Positions 1 through 7,330 of a DNA stretch of 10,671 bases are shown one piece after another. Below the pieces are notes generated by a model, which saw nothing but the letters and a program-made list of their open reading frames with translations, ran no database searches and was not told where the DNA came from. The position numbers and the translations under genes were made by a program. Each line of letters opens with the position of its first letter. Within the stretch, counting starts at the first letter, position 1. Source of the stretch: Thaumarchaeota archaeon UBA223 (GTDB taxonomy: Archaea > Thermoproteota > Nitrososphaeria > Nitrososphaerales > UBA57); NCBI GenBank assembly GCA_002495905.1, contig DAHJ01000008.1, forward strand, positions 6,773 through 17,443, written 5' to 3'.

Positions 1-32
1 TGACTGAAGAAGTTAAACCTGAAGAAAATTAA
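1..32 (+). CDS. 3' end of a plus-strand gene (partial, acidic C-terminus)
   Basis: One reading frame entering from the left edge reads TEEVKPEEN and then TAA (codons from base 3 to 32). The acidic, Glu/Pro/Lys-containing end looks like the flexible C-terminal tail of a soluble protein. The stop codon overlaps the stop of the opposing ftsZ-like gene by two bases, the tight tail-to-tail packing seen elsewhere in this window. Only nine codons are visible, so the product cannot be identified and the frame could be fortuitous. Confidence 0.4.
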   Translation, partial: TEEVKPEEN

Positions 33-1027
33 TCAGAAAGTGTGGGAATATCAAGATTTTCATTAACATGATATTCTATATCAGTGTCAAGATTATTTCC
101 AGCAAAAATATTCGATAACGGATCATAGTCATCAAATTTAGTTTGAGATAACCCTGAAGAGATTAATACAGCCATAGTGTCAGAATCAGAAGTAGAATAA
201 TTATGAGAAATTTGAGATTCATTAACTTGTCCTTTTATCATATTAATAGAAGAAAGAACGTCAGTAGTAGATAGTTTTGAATTACCATTAAGGAATAAAA
301 GAACACGTGAAATTGAAGAAGGATTTGTTGTATTAGATAACATTTGTAAAGCATTCTTTACAGCAACATTAGTATTTTCATCGTGAGATGATTCGCCAAA
401 ACTCAATAATGAATATTTATCATCTTCAGTTATTTCAAGTAAATTCTCAAGTCGTTCATGATTATTAGAGAATAATGAAGAAAGAGATAATGCAATTTTT
501 GAATATATTAAATTAAATGCATCGGAAATAGGGATACGAGGAAGAGATTCTAAGATTTCGTCGTTATCAATGAGAATAATATTACTAGAAAATTCTTTAA
601 TTTTAGTAAGAGTTACACCAGCATTAAAATGTCTATGAGTTTCATGATCATAAGGCATAGAAAGAATAGGAATGCATTTTGTATTATTGTCATGACATAA
701 TTTAGCAATTAGTGGAACTAAGGCAGCGCTAATTTTCTCACCAGGATTACAGGTAATAATAACATAATCAGAGGAAATAATTGAATTAGAAATTTCGTCG
801 ATTTGTGATTTGCACAAAGAACGAATCATTGGAATCGAGATACTACCACCAATTTTCATATCGAGTTTTAAGAAATGTCCTTTAGAAGATTGGGGAATAT
901 CTTCTAAAGATTGACTGATATATGTAAATTTACCAAAATCCGATTTTGTTTCTAGATTAGATAAGATCTGACATCCTACATTTCCAATGCCAAGAACAGA
1001 AACATTGTTGGTATTACCTGAATTCAT
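29..1027 (-). CDS. ftsZ: Divergent FtsZ/tubulin-superfamily protein lacking GTPase motifs
   Basis: The 332-residue product follows the FtsZ fold order but has lost the nucleotide signatures. Recognisable segments are an N-terminal VLGIGNVG (residues 11-18, where FtsZ has a glycine-rich T1 loop), MPYDHETHRHFNAG (124-137, the PFxxEGxxR region), IDNDEILE (153-160) followed by PISDAF (166-171), and FGESSHDENTN (210-220, the MGIGxAxGENR region) leading to LLFLNG. The tubulin signature GGGTGTG is replaced by CNPGEKIS (93-100), the GAGGNP-type T3 loop is absent, and the catalytic T7 segment (NLDFAD in FtsZ) reads around ENLLEITED (194-202). FtsZ normally polymerises with GTP to build the division ring. 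Thaumarchaea are known to divide with the Cdv/ESCRT-like system and to carry aberrant FtsZ proteins. I therefore infer a protein that is a poor GTPase or none, with a structural or regulatory role. The ATG at 1027 is the first start and suits the fold. The family call is firm; the role is unknown. Confidence 0.8.
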   Translation of the reverse strand: MNSGNTNNVSVLGIGNVGCQILSNLETKSDFGKFTYISQSLEDIPQSSKGHFLKLDMKIGGSISIPMIRSLCKSQIDEISNSIISSDYVIITCNPGEKISAALVPLIAKLCHDNNTKCIPILSMPYDHETHRHFNAGVTLTKIKEFSSNIILIDNDEILESLPRIPISDAFNLIYSKIALSLSSLFSNNHERLENLLEITEDDKYSLLSFGESSHDENTNVAVKNALQMLSNTTNPSSISRVLLFLNGNSKLSTTDVLSSINMIKGQVNESQISHNYSTSDSDTMAVLISSGLSQTKFDDYDPLSNIFAGNNLDTDIEYHVNENLDIPTLSD

Positions 1028-1110
1028 TATTTTGTATAAGTAAAAAAGACGTATATTTGTTAATAATTGATAATTTTTACCATTTATGAAATAAAATTGA
1101 CCGGATTAAT
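1028..1110. promoter_or_regulatory. Divergent promoter region between ftsZ-like and membrane coiled-coil genes
   Basis: This 83-bp AT-rich gap separates two divergent starts, so it must hold promoters for both genes. Candidate TATA elements at the distance expected for nearly leaderless archaeal transcripts are AAATATAC on the minus strand (about 1051-1058) and TTTATGAAAT on the plus strand (about 1083-1092). Neither is a strong consensus match. No Shine-Dalgarno sequence precedes either ATG. A TATA-like TTATAC also sits too close to the minus-strand start to serve as its box. Confidence 0.35.
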
Positions 1111-2931
1111 ATGAAATCAAGAAAAAATATAAATCTAAAGAGGGTAAAGGGTTTTTGTAAGTTGAAATCACTAATTATAATCATATCATTACTGATATTT
1201 ACTGCAGGATTACAGATCACAGGTATTTCATTTGAAATTCCTAATGCGGATGCAGCAGGAAATATAACATCAGATATATTGAGTACTATAGAGATTAATG
1301 AATTTGGAGCAGTAGTAATAAATTATAATATAATTCTTAAAAATTCTGGAACAACTGATGAAGCATTAAATGATGGAGTAATATTACATTTGCCATTAGA
1401 ATATAAAGAAAATATTAATGCATACAGAGTTAATTCGTCTTCTACAATTCAAGAAATATCTTTTTCGACTAAAGCAAACAATACAATTCTGAAAGTGAAT
1501 ACAGGGAATAACTTTAGAGTTTCTCCTAACAATAATGAATTTATCAATATAGAATTAATTTTAGTGAATATAGTAACGCCATTAGAAAGAGAGGGTTTGT
1601 ATTATGCAAATGTTCCATTTATAACAACTTCAAACTTACATATTGATGAACATAAATTAATATTAAGAGCGCCAAATTCAGCGCCATTTTATAATATATC
1701 AGATTATTCACTAAAGGGAGATTCATTTAGTAGAAATCAACAAAATTATTATGAAGTTGCAGAGATTAGAGTATTAGACATAACAGAAGCCGATTATCAA
1801 GAAGAGAAATTCCTCGTGTTAGTTAACCCTGGAGTTAAAGCATTCAGTTTACTTCAAGTAAATAGTTTCACAAGAGAGATTTATATTTCTGAAGATGGAG
1901 AAGTCATGATTAAAGAAAAAATAGATATAAGTAATTTAGATAGTGGAATGGAAATGTTGTTACTCACTCTAGATCTAATTGGTGATGAAAGGGATGAATT
2001 TAATGTTCCTGTAATAAGAAACGTCACCACGGTGCCAGATAGAGAACCTGCAATAACGGATACACAACAAATAATATTAGAAAATCCTCCAGCAAATAGA
2101 CTAAATTTGAAGAAACTATCAAGACATTCTTTGGATAAAGGCAATAGTATGATTATTCAATACGAATATAGATTAGATGAGAAGTTTATTCATGTTGGAA
2201 CGAATTCAATTACTGCAAATATACCAACTAAACCTACATTAAAAACAATAGCAAATGAATACAAAATAATAATTATAGAATCAAATTCTTTCTCGATATC
2301 ATCAGATTCCCCATTTGAGTTGAAATTAGATGCGCAAAATCAACTTGAAAATACCAATATTACAATAACTTATGTTCCTGGAATAGCATGGGCAAGTAAT
2401 GAGTCATTACCGATAGGATCCGTGATTTTCATTCTAGCAACGCTAGGAATGATGACAAGAATTGAAAGAAAAGAAGAACAAAATGATGAAGTTGGAGACG
2501 ACGATATAGTTGTAAAAATGAGAGAATTAGCAGTATTATATAGTGAAGAAATTTCTTTGTTAAAGAATATTATGGAACGATTAGAAAAATGGAATAAAGA
2601 AGAGGTAAAGAAGACTCAAATTGAAAATGTAAAAAATGAAATAAAGACAATTAGAACAAGAAATACAGGAAAAATTTCAATATTGCGTAATGAAGTTGTA
2701 GAATTAAAACCATCGCAAAAGGAATTATTCAACAATCTAAATAGAGATGAACAATCACTTGAAAGAGACATTCTCCAAATGGTACAATTATATGAACAAT
2801 ACAGACTAAATAGAATAAATAGTCAAGATATGGAAAGCAAATTATCAGAATATAAGAGCAATGTATTAAAGAAAATTAATGATATAATTGCGTTGATACA
2901 ATCAAACGTAGATTCGTTAAAACAGAACTAA
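1111..2931 (+). CDS. Secreted-ectodomain, single-pass membrane protein with cytoplasmic coiled coil
   Basis: I do not recognise a named family. The 606-residue product starts with a basic stretch and a hydrophobic segment (about residues 18-41), followed by NADAAG (45-50), a plausible signal-peptidase site. Residues 50 to about 432 are beta-rich and polar with several N-x-S/T sequons, as expected outside the cell. A short hydrophobic segment, SLPIGSVIFILATLGMMT (432-449), followed at once by RIERKEE, predicts one membrane span with a cytoplasmic C-terminus. From about 465 to 604 the sequence is heptad-like and rich in Lys, Glu, Leu and Ile, so a long coiled coil is likely. Two parts of the ectodomain (about 52-90 and 252-290) resemble each other. 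The gene is divergent from the ftsZ-like gene, which makes a shared cell-envelope or division-related role possible but unproven. A cell-surface adhesin or sensor is the main alternative. The ATG at 1111 precedes the signal peptide directly and is well supported. Confidence 0.75.
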   Translation: MKSRKNINLKRVKGFCKLKSLIIIISLLIFTAGLQITGISFEIPNADAAGNITSDILSTIEINEFGAVVINYNIILKNSGTTDEALNDGVILHLPLEYKENINAYRVNSSSTIQEISFSTKANNTILKVNTGNNFRVSPNNNEFINIELILVNIVTPLEREGLYYANVPFITTSNLHIDEHKLILRAPNSAPFYNISDYSLKGDSFSRNQQNYYEVAEIRVLDITEADYQEEKFLVLVNPGVKAFSLLQVNSFTREIYISEDGEVMIKEKIDISNLDSGMEMLLLTLDLIGDERDEFNVPVIRNVTTVPDREPAITDTQQIILENPPANRLNLKKLSRHSLDKGNSMIIQYEYRLDEKFIHVGTNSITANIPTKPTLKTIANEYKIIIIESNSFSISSDSPFELKLDAQNQLENTNITITYVPGIAWASNESLPIGSVIFILATLGMMTRIERKEEQNDEVGDDDIVVKMRELAVLYSEEISLLKNIMERLEKWNKEEVKKTQIENVKNEIKTIRTRNTGKISILRNEVVELKPSQKELFNNLNRDEQSLERDILQMVQLYEQYRLNRINSQDMESKLSEYKSNVLKKINDIIALIQSNVDSLKQN

Positions 2932-2935
2932 ATCG

Positions 2936-2945
2936 TTTTATAAAA
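2936..2945 (+). promoter_or_regulatory. TATA box for the RAM-domain/tiaS/EamA group
   Basis: The sequence TTTTATAAAA is a near-ideal archaeal TATA element. Its centre lies about 30 bases before the ATG at 2970, which would place transcription initiation a few bases upstream of the start codon and give an almost leaderless mRNA, the usual pattern in this phylum. It lies just after the stop codon of the upstream membrane-protein gene, so the downstream group probably has its own promoter. Confidence 0.55.
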
Positions 2946-2969
2946 TAATCACTATTATAATATATTAAA

Positions 2970-3197
2970 ATGTCATTGGCATATATTTTGATTAATGCAG
3001 AAGTTGGGAAAGAAAAAAGATGTTATGAAGAAATTAAACAAGTTAACTCCGTCAAAGAAATTCATATTTTATATGGATTTTACGATATAGTAGCAATAGT
3101 AGAATCTTCCGATATTAACAAGGTCAATTCTGCATTAAAAGAAATAAGACTAAATGAAAACGTAATGACTACTGAAACAATGCCCGTAATAGAATAA
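2970..3197 (+). CDS. Stand-alone Lrp/AsnC effector-binding (RAM) domain protein
   Basis: The 75-residue product is a single RAM (regulation of amino-acid metabolism) domain with a beta-alpha-beta-beta-alpha-beta pattern: YILINAEVG at the start, then a helix with EEI, the conserved core GFYDIVAIVES (about 36-46), a second helix, and a final strand TTETMPVIE. Lrp/AsnC regulators normally carry an N-terminal DNA-binding helix-turn-helix; here there is none, and the length is that of the effector-binding half alone. Such proteins are known in archaea as small-molecule-binding oligomers, or as partners of full-length Lrp proteins. It is 13 bases upstream of tiaS and probably co-transcribed with it. 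The effector, probably an amino acid, cannot be read from the sequence. Confidence 0.85.
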   Translation: MSLAYILINAEVGKEKRCYEEIKQVNSVKEIHILYGFYDIVAIVESSDINKVNSALKEIRLNENVMTTETMPVIE

Positions 3198-3210
3198 ATA
3201 CTGAAGTACA

Positions 3211-4530
3211 TTGACAATAATTCATTTAGGAATAGACGACACCGATTCAGATGATGGAATGTGTACAACTTATTTGATAACGCTAATACTTGAAAATTTG
3301 ATTAATGAGGATATCAAATTAACCGATTATCCAAATTTGATAAGATTAAATCCAAATATTCCTTGGAGAACAAGAGGCAATGCAGCATTATGTATTAGAT
3401 TAGATACAGATAATCCAGATAAAATATTCAAAATTGCAAAAAAAACAATGATAAAGAATTCAGAGAGTAAGAACAATAAAGCAAATTCAGGATTAGTAAT
3501 GTTATGTAGAAAAAAGGTTCCTAGAAATATTATGAGATTTGCAGAAAATTGCACTAGTAAAGAGGTAAAAATGGAAGAAATGAGAAAATTAGTCAAAAAC
3601 AAGGACATAAAATACTTTGGACAAGGAAATAAAAGAGGTCTAATTGGTGCACTAGCAAGTATAGGAAACACGTTAGAGAATGATCATACATACGAATTAA
3701 TAGCGTATAGAAAAGATGGCAGAGGAGAAAGAGGAGTCAGCCTTCAATCAATATTAAAAATAGATAAGAAAAAAGAATATTCTTTGTTTAGTAATATAGA
3801 TTACAGTAATCATCGAGTATTAATCACACCACATGGAAATGATCCAATTTTATTTGCATTGCGTGGGAATAATCCAGAACATTTGTACAAAGCTATGTCA
3901 GAATTAAAATTATATGAAGATGTGGAAAGATTTGTTATATTTAGATCTAATCAAGGAACAAATGAACACTTAAGAAATAGATTAGATGAATCTGTACTAA
4001 AAACATATGATTCGGGATATATAACAGGAAAGATGATAGAAAGGCCAATTGTAATAAAAGGAGGGCATGTATTCATCAAGATAAAAAACAATAATAAAAT
4101 AATTAATTGTGCAATTTATGCGCCAACAATATCACTAAAGAATTTAGCAAGAAATCTAAAAACAGGTGATGAAATAGAAGTAGGAGGAGGAATAAGTAAA
4201 AAATCAAAGAAATTTGGCAGAATATTGAATGCAGAATATATTAGAATAATAAAATTAACAGACAGAAATAGCAAAAAGAATCCACTATGTAAGAAATGTA
4301 GTAAATCAATGAAATCTATAGGTAAAAATAAAGGTTATAGGTGTATAAAATGTGGGTCAAGATCCAATAAGATAAGAAGAATAAAAAATAATATTGAAAT
4401 AGAGAATAAATTATACCTGCCTGTGTTATCCGCTCAAAGACATTTAATCAAACCTGAAGAAAGGTATGGAAAAGAACAAAAAAATAAAAAGAAATTAAGT
4501 GGAAATTGGTTTAAGATATTTGGAAAATAA
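3211..4530 (+). CDS. tiaS: tRNA(Ile2) 2-agmatinylcytidine synthetase TiaS
   Basis: TiaS joins agmatine to C34 of tRNA-Ile2 (anticodon CAU) at the cost of ATP, which turns an AUG-reading anticodon into one that reads AUA; it acts in the cytoplasm and is essential for archaeal decoding. The 439-residue product shows the family hallmark GIDDTDSDDGMCTTYL (residues 7-22, the kinase-like catalytic domain), PWRTRGNAAL (51-60), YFGQGNKRGLIGALASIG (135-152), an OB-fold-like stretch around 278-350, and a C-terminal zinc ribbon with Cys360, Cys363, Cys378 and Cys381. The start is TTG at 3211: it places the IDDTDS motif at the usual distance from the N-terminus, and the next in-frame Met lies inside the motif. 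A basic tail of some 55 residues follows the ribbon. It lies 13 bases after the RAM-domain gene and overlaps the start of the EamA gene, suggesting an operon. Confidence 0.93.
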   Translation: MTIIHLGIDDTDSDDGMCTTYLITLILENLINEDIKLTDYPNLIRLNPNIPWRTRGNAALCIRLDTDNPDKIFKIAKKTMIKNSESKNNKANSGLVMLCRKKVPRNIMRFAENCTSKEVKMEEMRKLVKNKDIKYFGQGNKRGLIGALASIGNTLENDHTYELIAYRKDGRGERGVSLQSILKIDKKKEYSLFSNIDYSNHRVLITPHGNDPILFALRGNNPEHLYKAMSELKLYEDVERFVIFRSNQGTNEHLRNRLDESVLKTYDSGYITGKMIERPIVIKGGHVFIKIKNNNKIINCAIYAPTISLKNLARNLKTGDEIEVGGGISKKSKKFGRILNAEYIRIIKLTDRNSKKNPLCKKCSKSMKSIGKNKGYRCIKCGSRSNKIRRIKNNIEIENKLYLPVLSAQRHLIKPEERYGKEQKNKKKLSGNWFKIFGK

Positions 4531-5377
4531 GACAGTTGGAATAATTGAGATAATTGTTGCCACATTGATTTGGGGATCATTAGGAGTAATGGTAAGAAAT
4601 ATTGACATGGATCCTTTTTCAATAGTAGCATATAGAGCCCTTATAGCACTACCAATCATGCTAGTATTATTTAGAAAGAAGAAAGAAAATCTAAAGAAGA
4701 ATTACAAATTATTATTATTAGCAAGTATTGCAATTGCAATGGCATGGTCTGCACATTTTTACGCATTCAAACTAACAACAATTGCCAATACAGTAGTATT
4801 ATTATACACTGGGCCAATTTATGTAGCAATATTATCTCCATTAGTTTTAAAAGAAGTAAGGGAAAAAAAGGCAAATATTTGTTTAGTTTTATCCATAGCT
4901 GGAATTTTTCTAATGTATAATCAAGGATTAGGTGATGAACTAAATGATAGAGGATTAATGTTAGGGGCGATATCAGGTATACTATTTGCATTTGTAATTA
5001 TGGCAACAAAGAAATTAAGTAAAGATTATTCAAGTATCACAATTGTAACTATGCAATTATTAATGTCGGCAATAATTTTATCACCTGCATTATTTGTTGA
5101 GCAACAAATTGTTATGGATAATATTTTATTGCTTTTAGTTTTAGGTTTAGTTCATACAGCAATTGCAGAATTTCTATACATTGATGGTTTAATCAAAGTG
5201 AGTACACAAAAAGCATCTACAATATCGTACATTGAACCAGCAAGTGCAATAATATATGCAATAATTTTATTAAATGAAATTCCAGAAGGATTAGAAATAA
5301 TCGGAATTGCATTAATTGCAACTGCAAATATAATATTAAATTTGAATCTAGAAGATATAAAAAAAATGATATATAGA

Positions 5378-5380
<3 letters not shown>
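4499..5380 (+). CDS. EamA/DMT-superfamily membrane transporter
   Basis: The 293-residue product has about ten hydrophobic segments arranged as two EamA repeats, the standard size and layout of drug/metabolite transporters of the 10-TMS EamA type. Characteristic pieces are ATLIWGSLGV in the first segment (21-30), FYAFKLTTIANT (87-98) leading to LLYTGPIYVAILSPLVLKE (101-119), and in the second half ISYIEPASAIIYAIILLNE (242-260). Members export or import small metabolites such as amino acids; the substrate cannot be inferred. The GTG at 4499 gives a 32-base overlap with tiaS. A TTG at 4520 in the same frame would still precede the first membrane segment and cut the overlap to 11 bases, so the exact start is open. 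The TAG stop is made from the last three bases of the convergent initiator tRNA gene. Confidence 0.87.
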
Positions 5381-5482
<102 letters not shown>

Positions 5483-5519
5483 AAATAATTATAGAGAAAA
5501 GGTGGTTATTAAGAATGCA

Positions 5520-6032
5520 TTATTCACTTTCTTCGTTTTGAATCTCGTTAATTTTCATTTCTAATGCAGATTTTAGTTTAGAATTATCCAATAATTTCAA
5601 TACTTGACCGCATACTTCACACATAAAACTTACTTCCATGGCTTTATTGAAGTTATATTTCATACAAGAAGGATTCCCACAATGATAAAATTCATTTTCT
5701 GATTCATATTCAAGGCGTTGAGTAAGTCTAGTAATAGCTTTAGATTTTTGAGTTTCTACAAAAGGTTCTACCTGGTCTCTTTGTGCTTTCCATCGGTATA
5801 CAAACCAACCTCGTTTGGTATCACGAACGCGTATTCCGGTTATCAAAGATCTTCCAAACAAGTCATAAAGAGCTTTTCTAACAATGTTAATTTTTAATTC
5901 TGTTGATTCTGCAATCTCTTCATCAGTAGTATTTTCATGGCTTAGTAATGAACGAGCGACATTAACATAATCCTCTCCACCAATAAGTCCTGCAATTTTA
6001 ACAAAAGAATCTTCGAATTTTTTTTTAGGCAA
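5520..6032 (-). CDS. tfe: Transcription factor E (TFE, alpha subunit; TFIIE-alpha homologue)
   Basis: TFE joins TBP, TFB and RNA polymerase at promoters and helps melt the DNA and keep the clamp open. The 170-residue product has the usual archaeal length. An extended winged helix-turn-helix lies at about residues 1-85, including NIVRKALYDLFGRSLI (49-64) and the conserved RDTKRGWFVYRWK (70-82). A linker helix follows, then a zinc ribbon with Cys118, Cys123, Cys138 and Cys141, and an acidic end. The start is TTG at 6032, right before the basic MPKKK N-terminus; no ATG exists upstream in frame near this point. It lies 34 bases downstream of the MFS gene and 37 upstream of the tRNA on the same strand. 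Confidence 0.93.
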   Translation of the reverse strand: MPKKKFEDSFVKIAGLIGGEDYVNVARSLLSHENTTDEEIAESTELKINIVRKALYDLFGRSLITGIRVRDTKRGWFVYRWKAQRDQVEPFVETQKSKAITRLTQRLEYESENEFYHCGNPSCMKYNFNKAMEVSFMCEVCGQVLKLLDNSKLKSALEMKINEIQNEESE

Positions 6033-6066
6033 TTAATTTATTGATAAAAGTAATAGGATTAAACCT

Positions 6067-7296
6067 TTACTTTTCTAGAGGTTCTTTGTAATTAACAAAG
6101 TATACAAATAAACAAATAATGAAAATTATAGGAGATATAACAAATGGCGAACCAGTCCATACATAGTCATAAAACGATAAACAGACTAATGGGCCAATAG
6201 CGGAACCGATGCCCCTAAATCCTTCAACTAAACCGGATAGTTGTCCTCTTTGGTTAGAAGGTATAATATCTCCTTCAACTGAAGCAAGGGAAGGCATGAA
6301 AAGACCAATGGTAGAAAATCGAATAATTATAACAATATATAATTGAATTATATCAGTAACGAATAAAATTGAAAATGTAGCTATTTGGCTAATGATTATA
6401 GCGATTGCGATAACATATCTTCTATTTCTATAATCAGCTAATCTACCTCCGATAATTTGACAAAGAGAGTTAGATAAAGAACCCAGTGAAAAAGAAATGG
6501 CAGAAATACTAGCAGTTTCAAGAAGAGAATACCCAAGTACTTGATAAATATATAGAACCAATACAGGTCTAAACATTCCAAAAGCAAAACCGTGTGAAAA
6601 ATTCATTAAAAGAGAACTATAGAAAGTTTTAACGAATTTAGGATTTACATTATCAATCATTTTAAAGAAACGAGTACGTTTAGAAGAAATAGAACTGGAA
6701 GATAAAGTAACATATGCAAATAAAGAAGAAAAGAGGCCAAAGGCTCCAGCAAAAATAAATGGAATTCGAAAACTATCTACTGGAGTAAGTGTCATATTTG
6801 ATTGGAAATAAGAAAGTAGAAATGCACCAAAAATAGGTCCAAAAGCCATTCCAGCACCAGCAGAAACATTTAGAACCGAAATAGCTCTTCCTCGAGCTCC
6901 AGGTCCTACTAAATCATAGATCATAGCTCGTGAAGACGGCCAAATAAGCCCTGCAGTAATACCTTGTACAGTTCTTAGAAATAAAACATGAGTCCAGTCT
7001 TGGGAAAAATAAAATAAAATCGTTATAATACCATAGATAAACAATCCAACTACTATTGAATTTTTTCGACCAATCTGATCAGAAACAGAACCAAAAGGTA
7101 AAGCAGTTAGAGTACGCGCTGCCATAAAACCTGTAGTAAGTAAACCAATTTGTAATCCAAGATTAGCGCCAAGAGCTTCAGCAAACAAAGGAAGATAGGG
7201 AAAGAATATTCCAAATCCGAATGTCATATTTGCAATTGCAAGAGAAAGTGCAATAACTGGCCAAGAATATGGATTATCAAGAGTTTTAGATTTCAT
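6067..7296 (-). CDS. MFS transporter, drug:H+ antiporter-like (12 TM)
   Basis: The 409-residue product has the length and hydrophobic pattern of a 12-segment major facilitator superfamily carrier. Motif A is clear between segments 2 and 3 as GSVSDQIGRKN (69-79), with a second-half counterpart GGRLADYRNRR. A motif B region LRTVQGITAGLIWP (107-120) carries the conserved Arg. AGAGMAFGPIFGAF (146-159) matches motif C, which is typical of H+-coupled exporters (antiporters). It therefore most likely expels a small molecule from the cell, but the substrate is unknown. It follows the ornithine cyclodeaminase gene by 34 bases and precedes tfe by 34 bases, so co-transcription is likely. A link to amino-acid metabolism is possible only by context. 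The ATG at 7296 is the natural start. Confidence 0.9.
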   Translation of the reverse strand: MKSKTLDNPYSWPVIALSLAIANMTFGFGIFFPYLPLFAEALGANLGLQIGLLTTGFMAARTLTALPFGSVSDQIGRKNSIVVGLFIYGIITILFYFSQDWTHVLFLRTVQGITAGLIWPSSRAMIYDLVGPGARGRAISVLNVSAGAGMAFGPIFGAFLLSYFQSNMTLTPVDSFRIPFIFAGAFGLFSSLFAYVTLSSSSISSKRTRFFKMIDNVNPKFVKTFYSSLLMNFSHGFAFGMFRPVLVLYIYQVLGYSLLETASISAISFSLGSLSNSLCQIIGGRLADYRNRRYVIAIAIIISQIATFSILFVTDIIQLYIVIIIRFSTIGLFMPSLASVEGDIIPSNQRGQLSGLVEGFRGIGSAIGPLVCLSFYDYVWTGSPFVISPIIFIICLFVYFVNYKEPLEK

Positions 7297-7330
7297 AATA
7301 ATACATTCAACAATTTATTTTTTTATGCAT

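Noticed and set aside
1881..2144. Minus-strand open frame inside the membrane coiled-coil gene
   Set aside because: It lies wholly antisense to a well-supported gene, has no recognisable domain, and reads like a low-complexity Ser/Leu shadow.
3327..3671. Minus-strand hydrophobic open frame opposite tiaS
   Set aside because: Its hydrophobicity is the expected complement of a Lys/Asn-rich AT-rich coding strand; tiaS motifs cover the region.
6033..6066. A TATA box for tfe (CTTTTATCAA on the minus strand)
   Set aside because: It lies only about 9-18 bases before the TTG start, too close for a start-proximal leaderless promoter.
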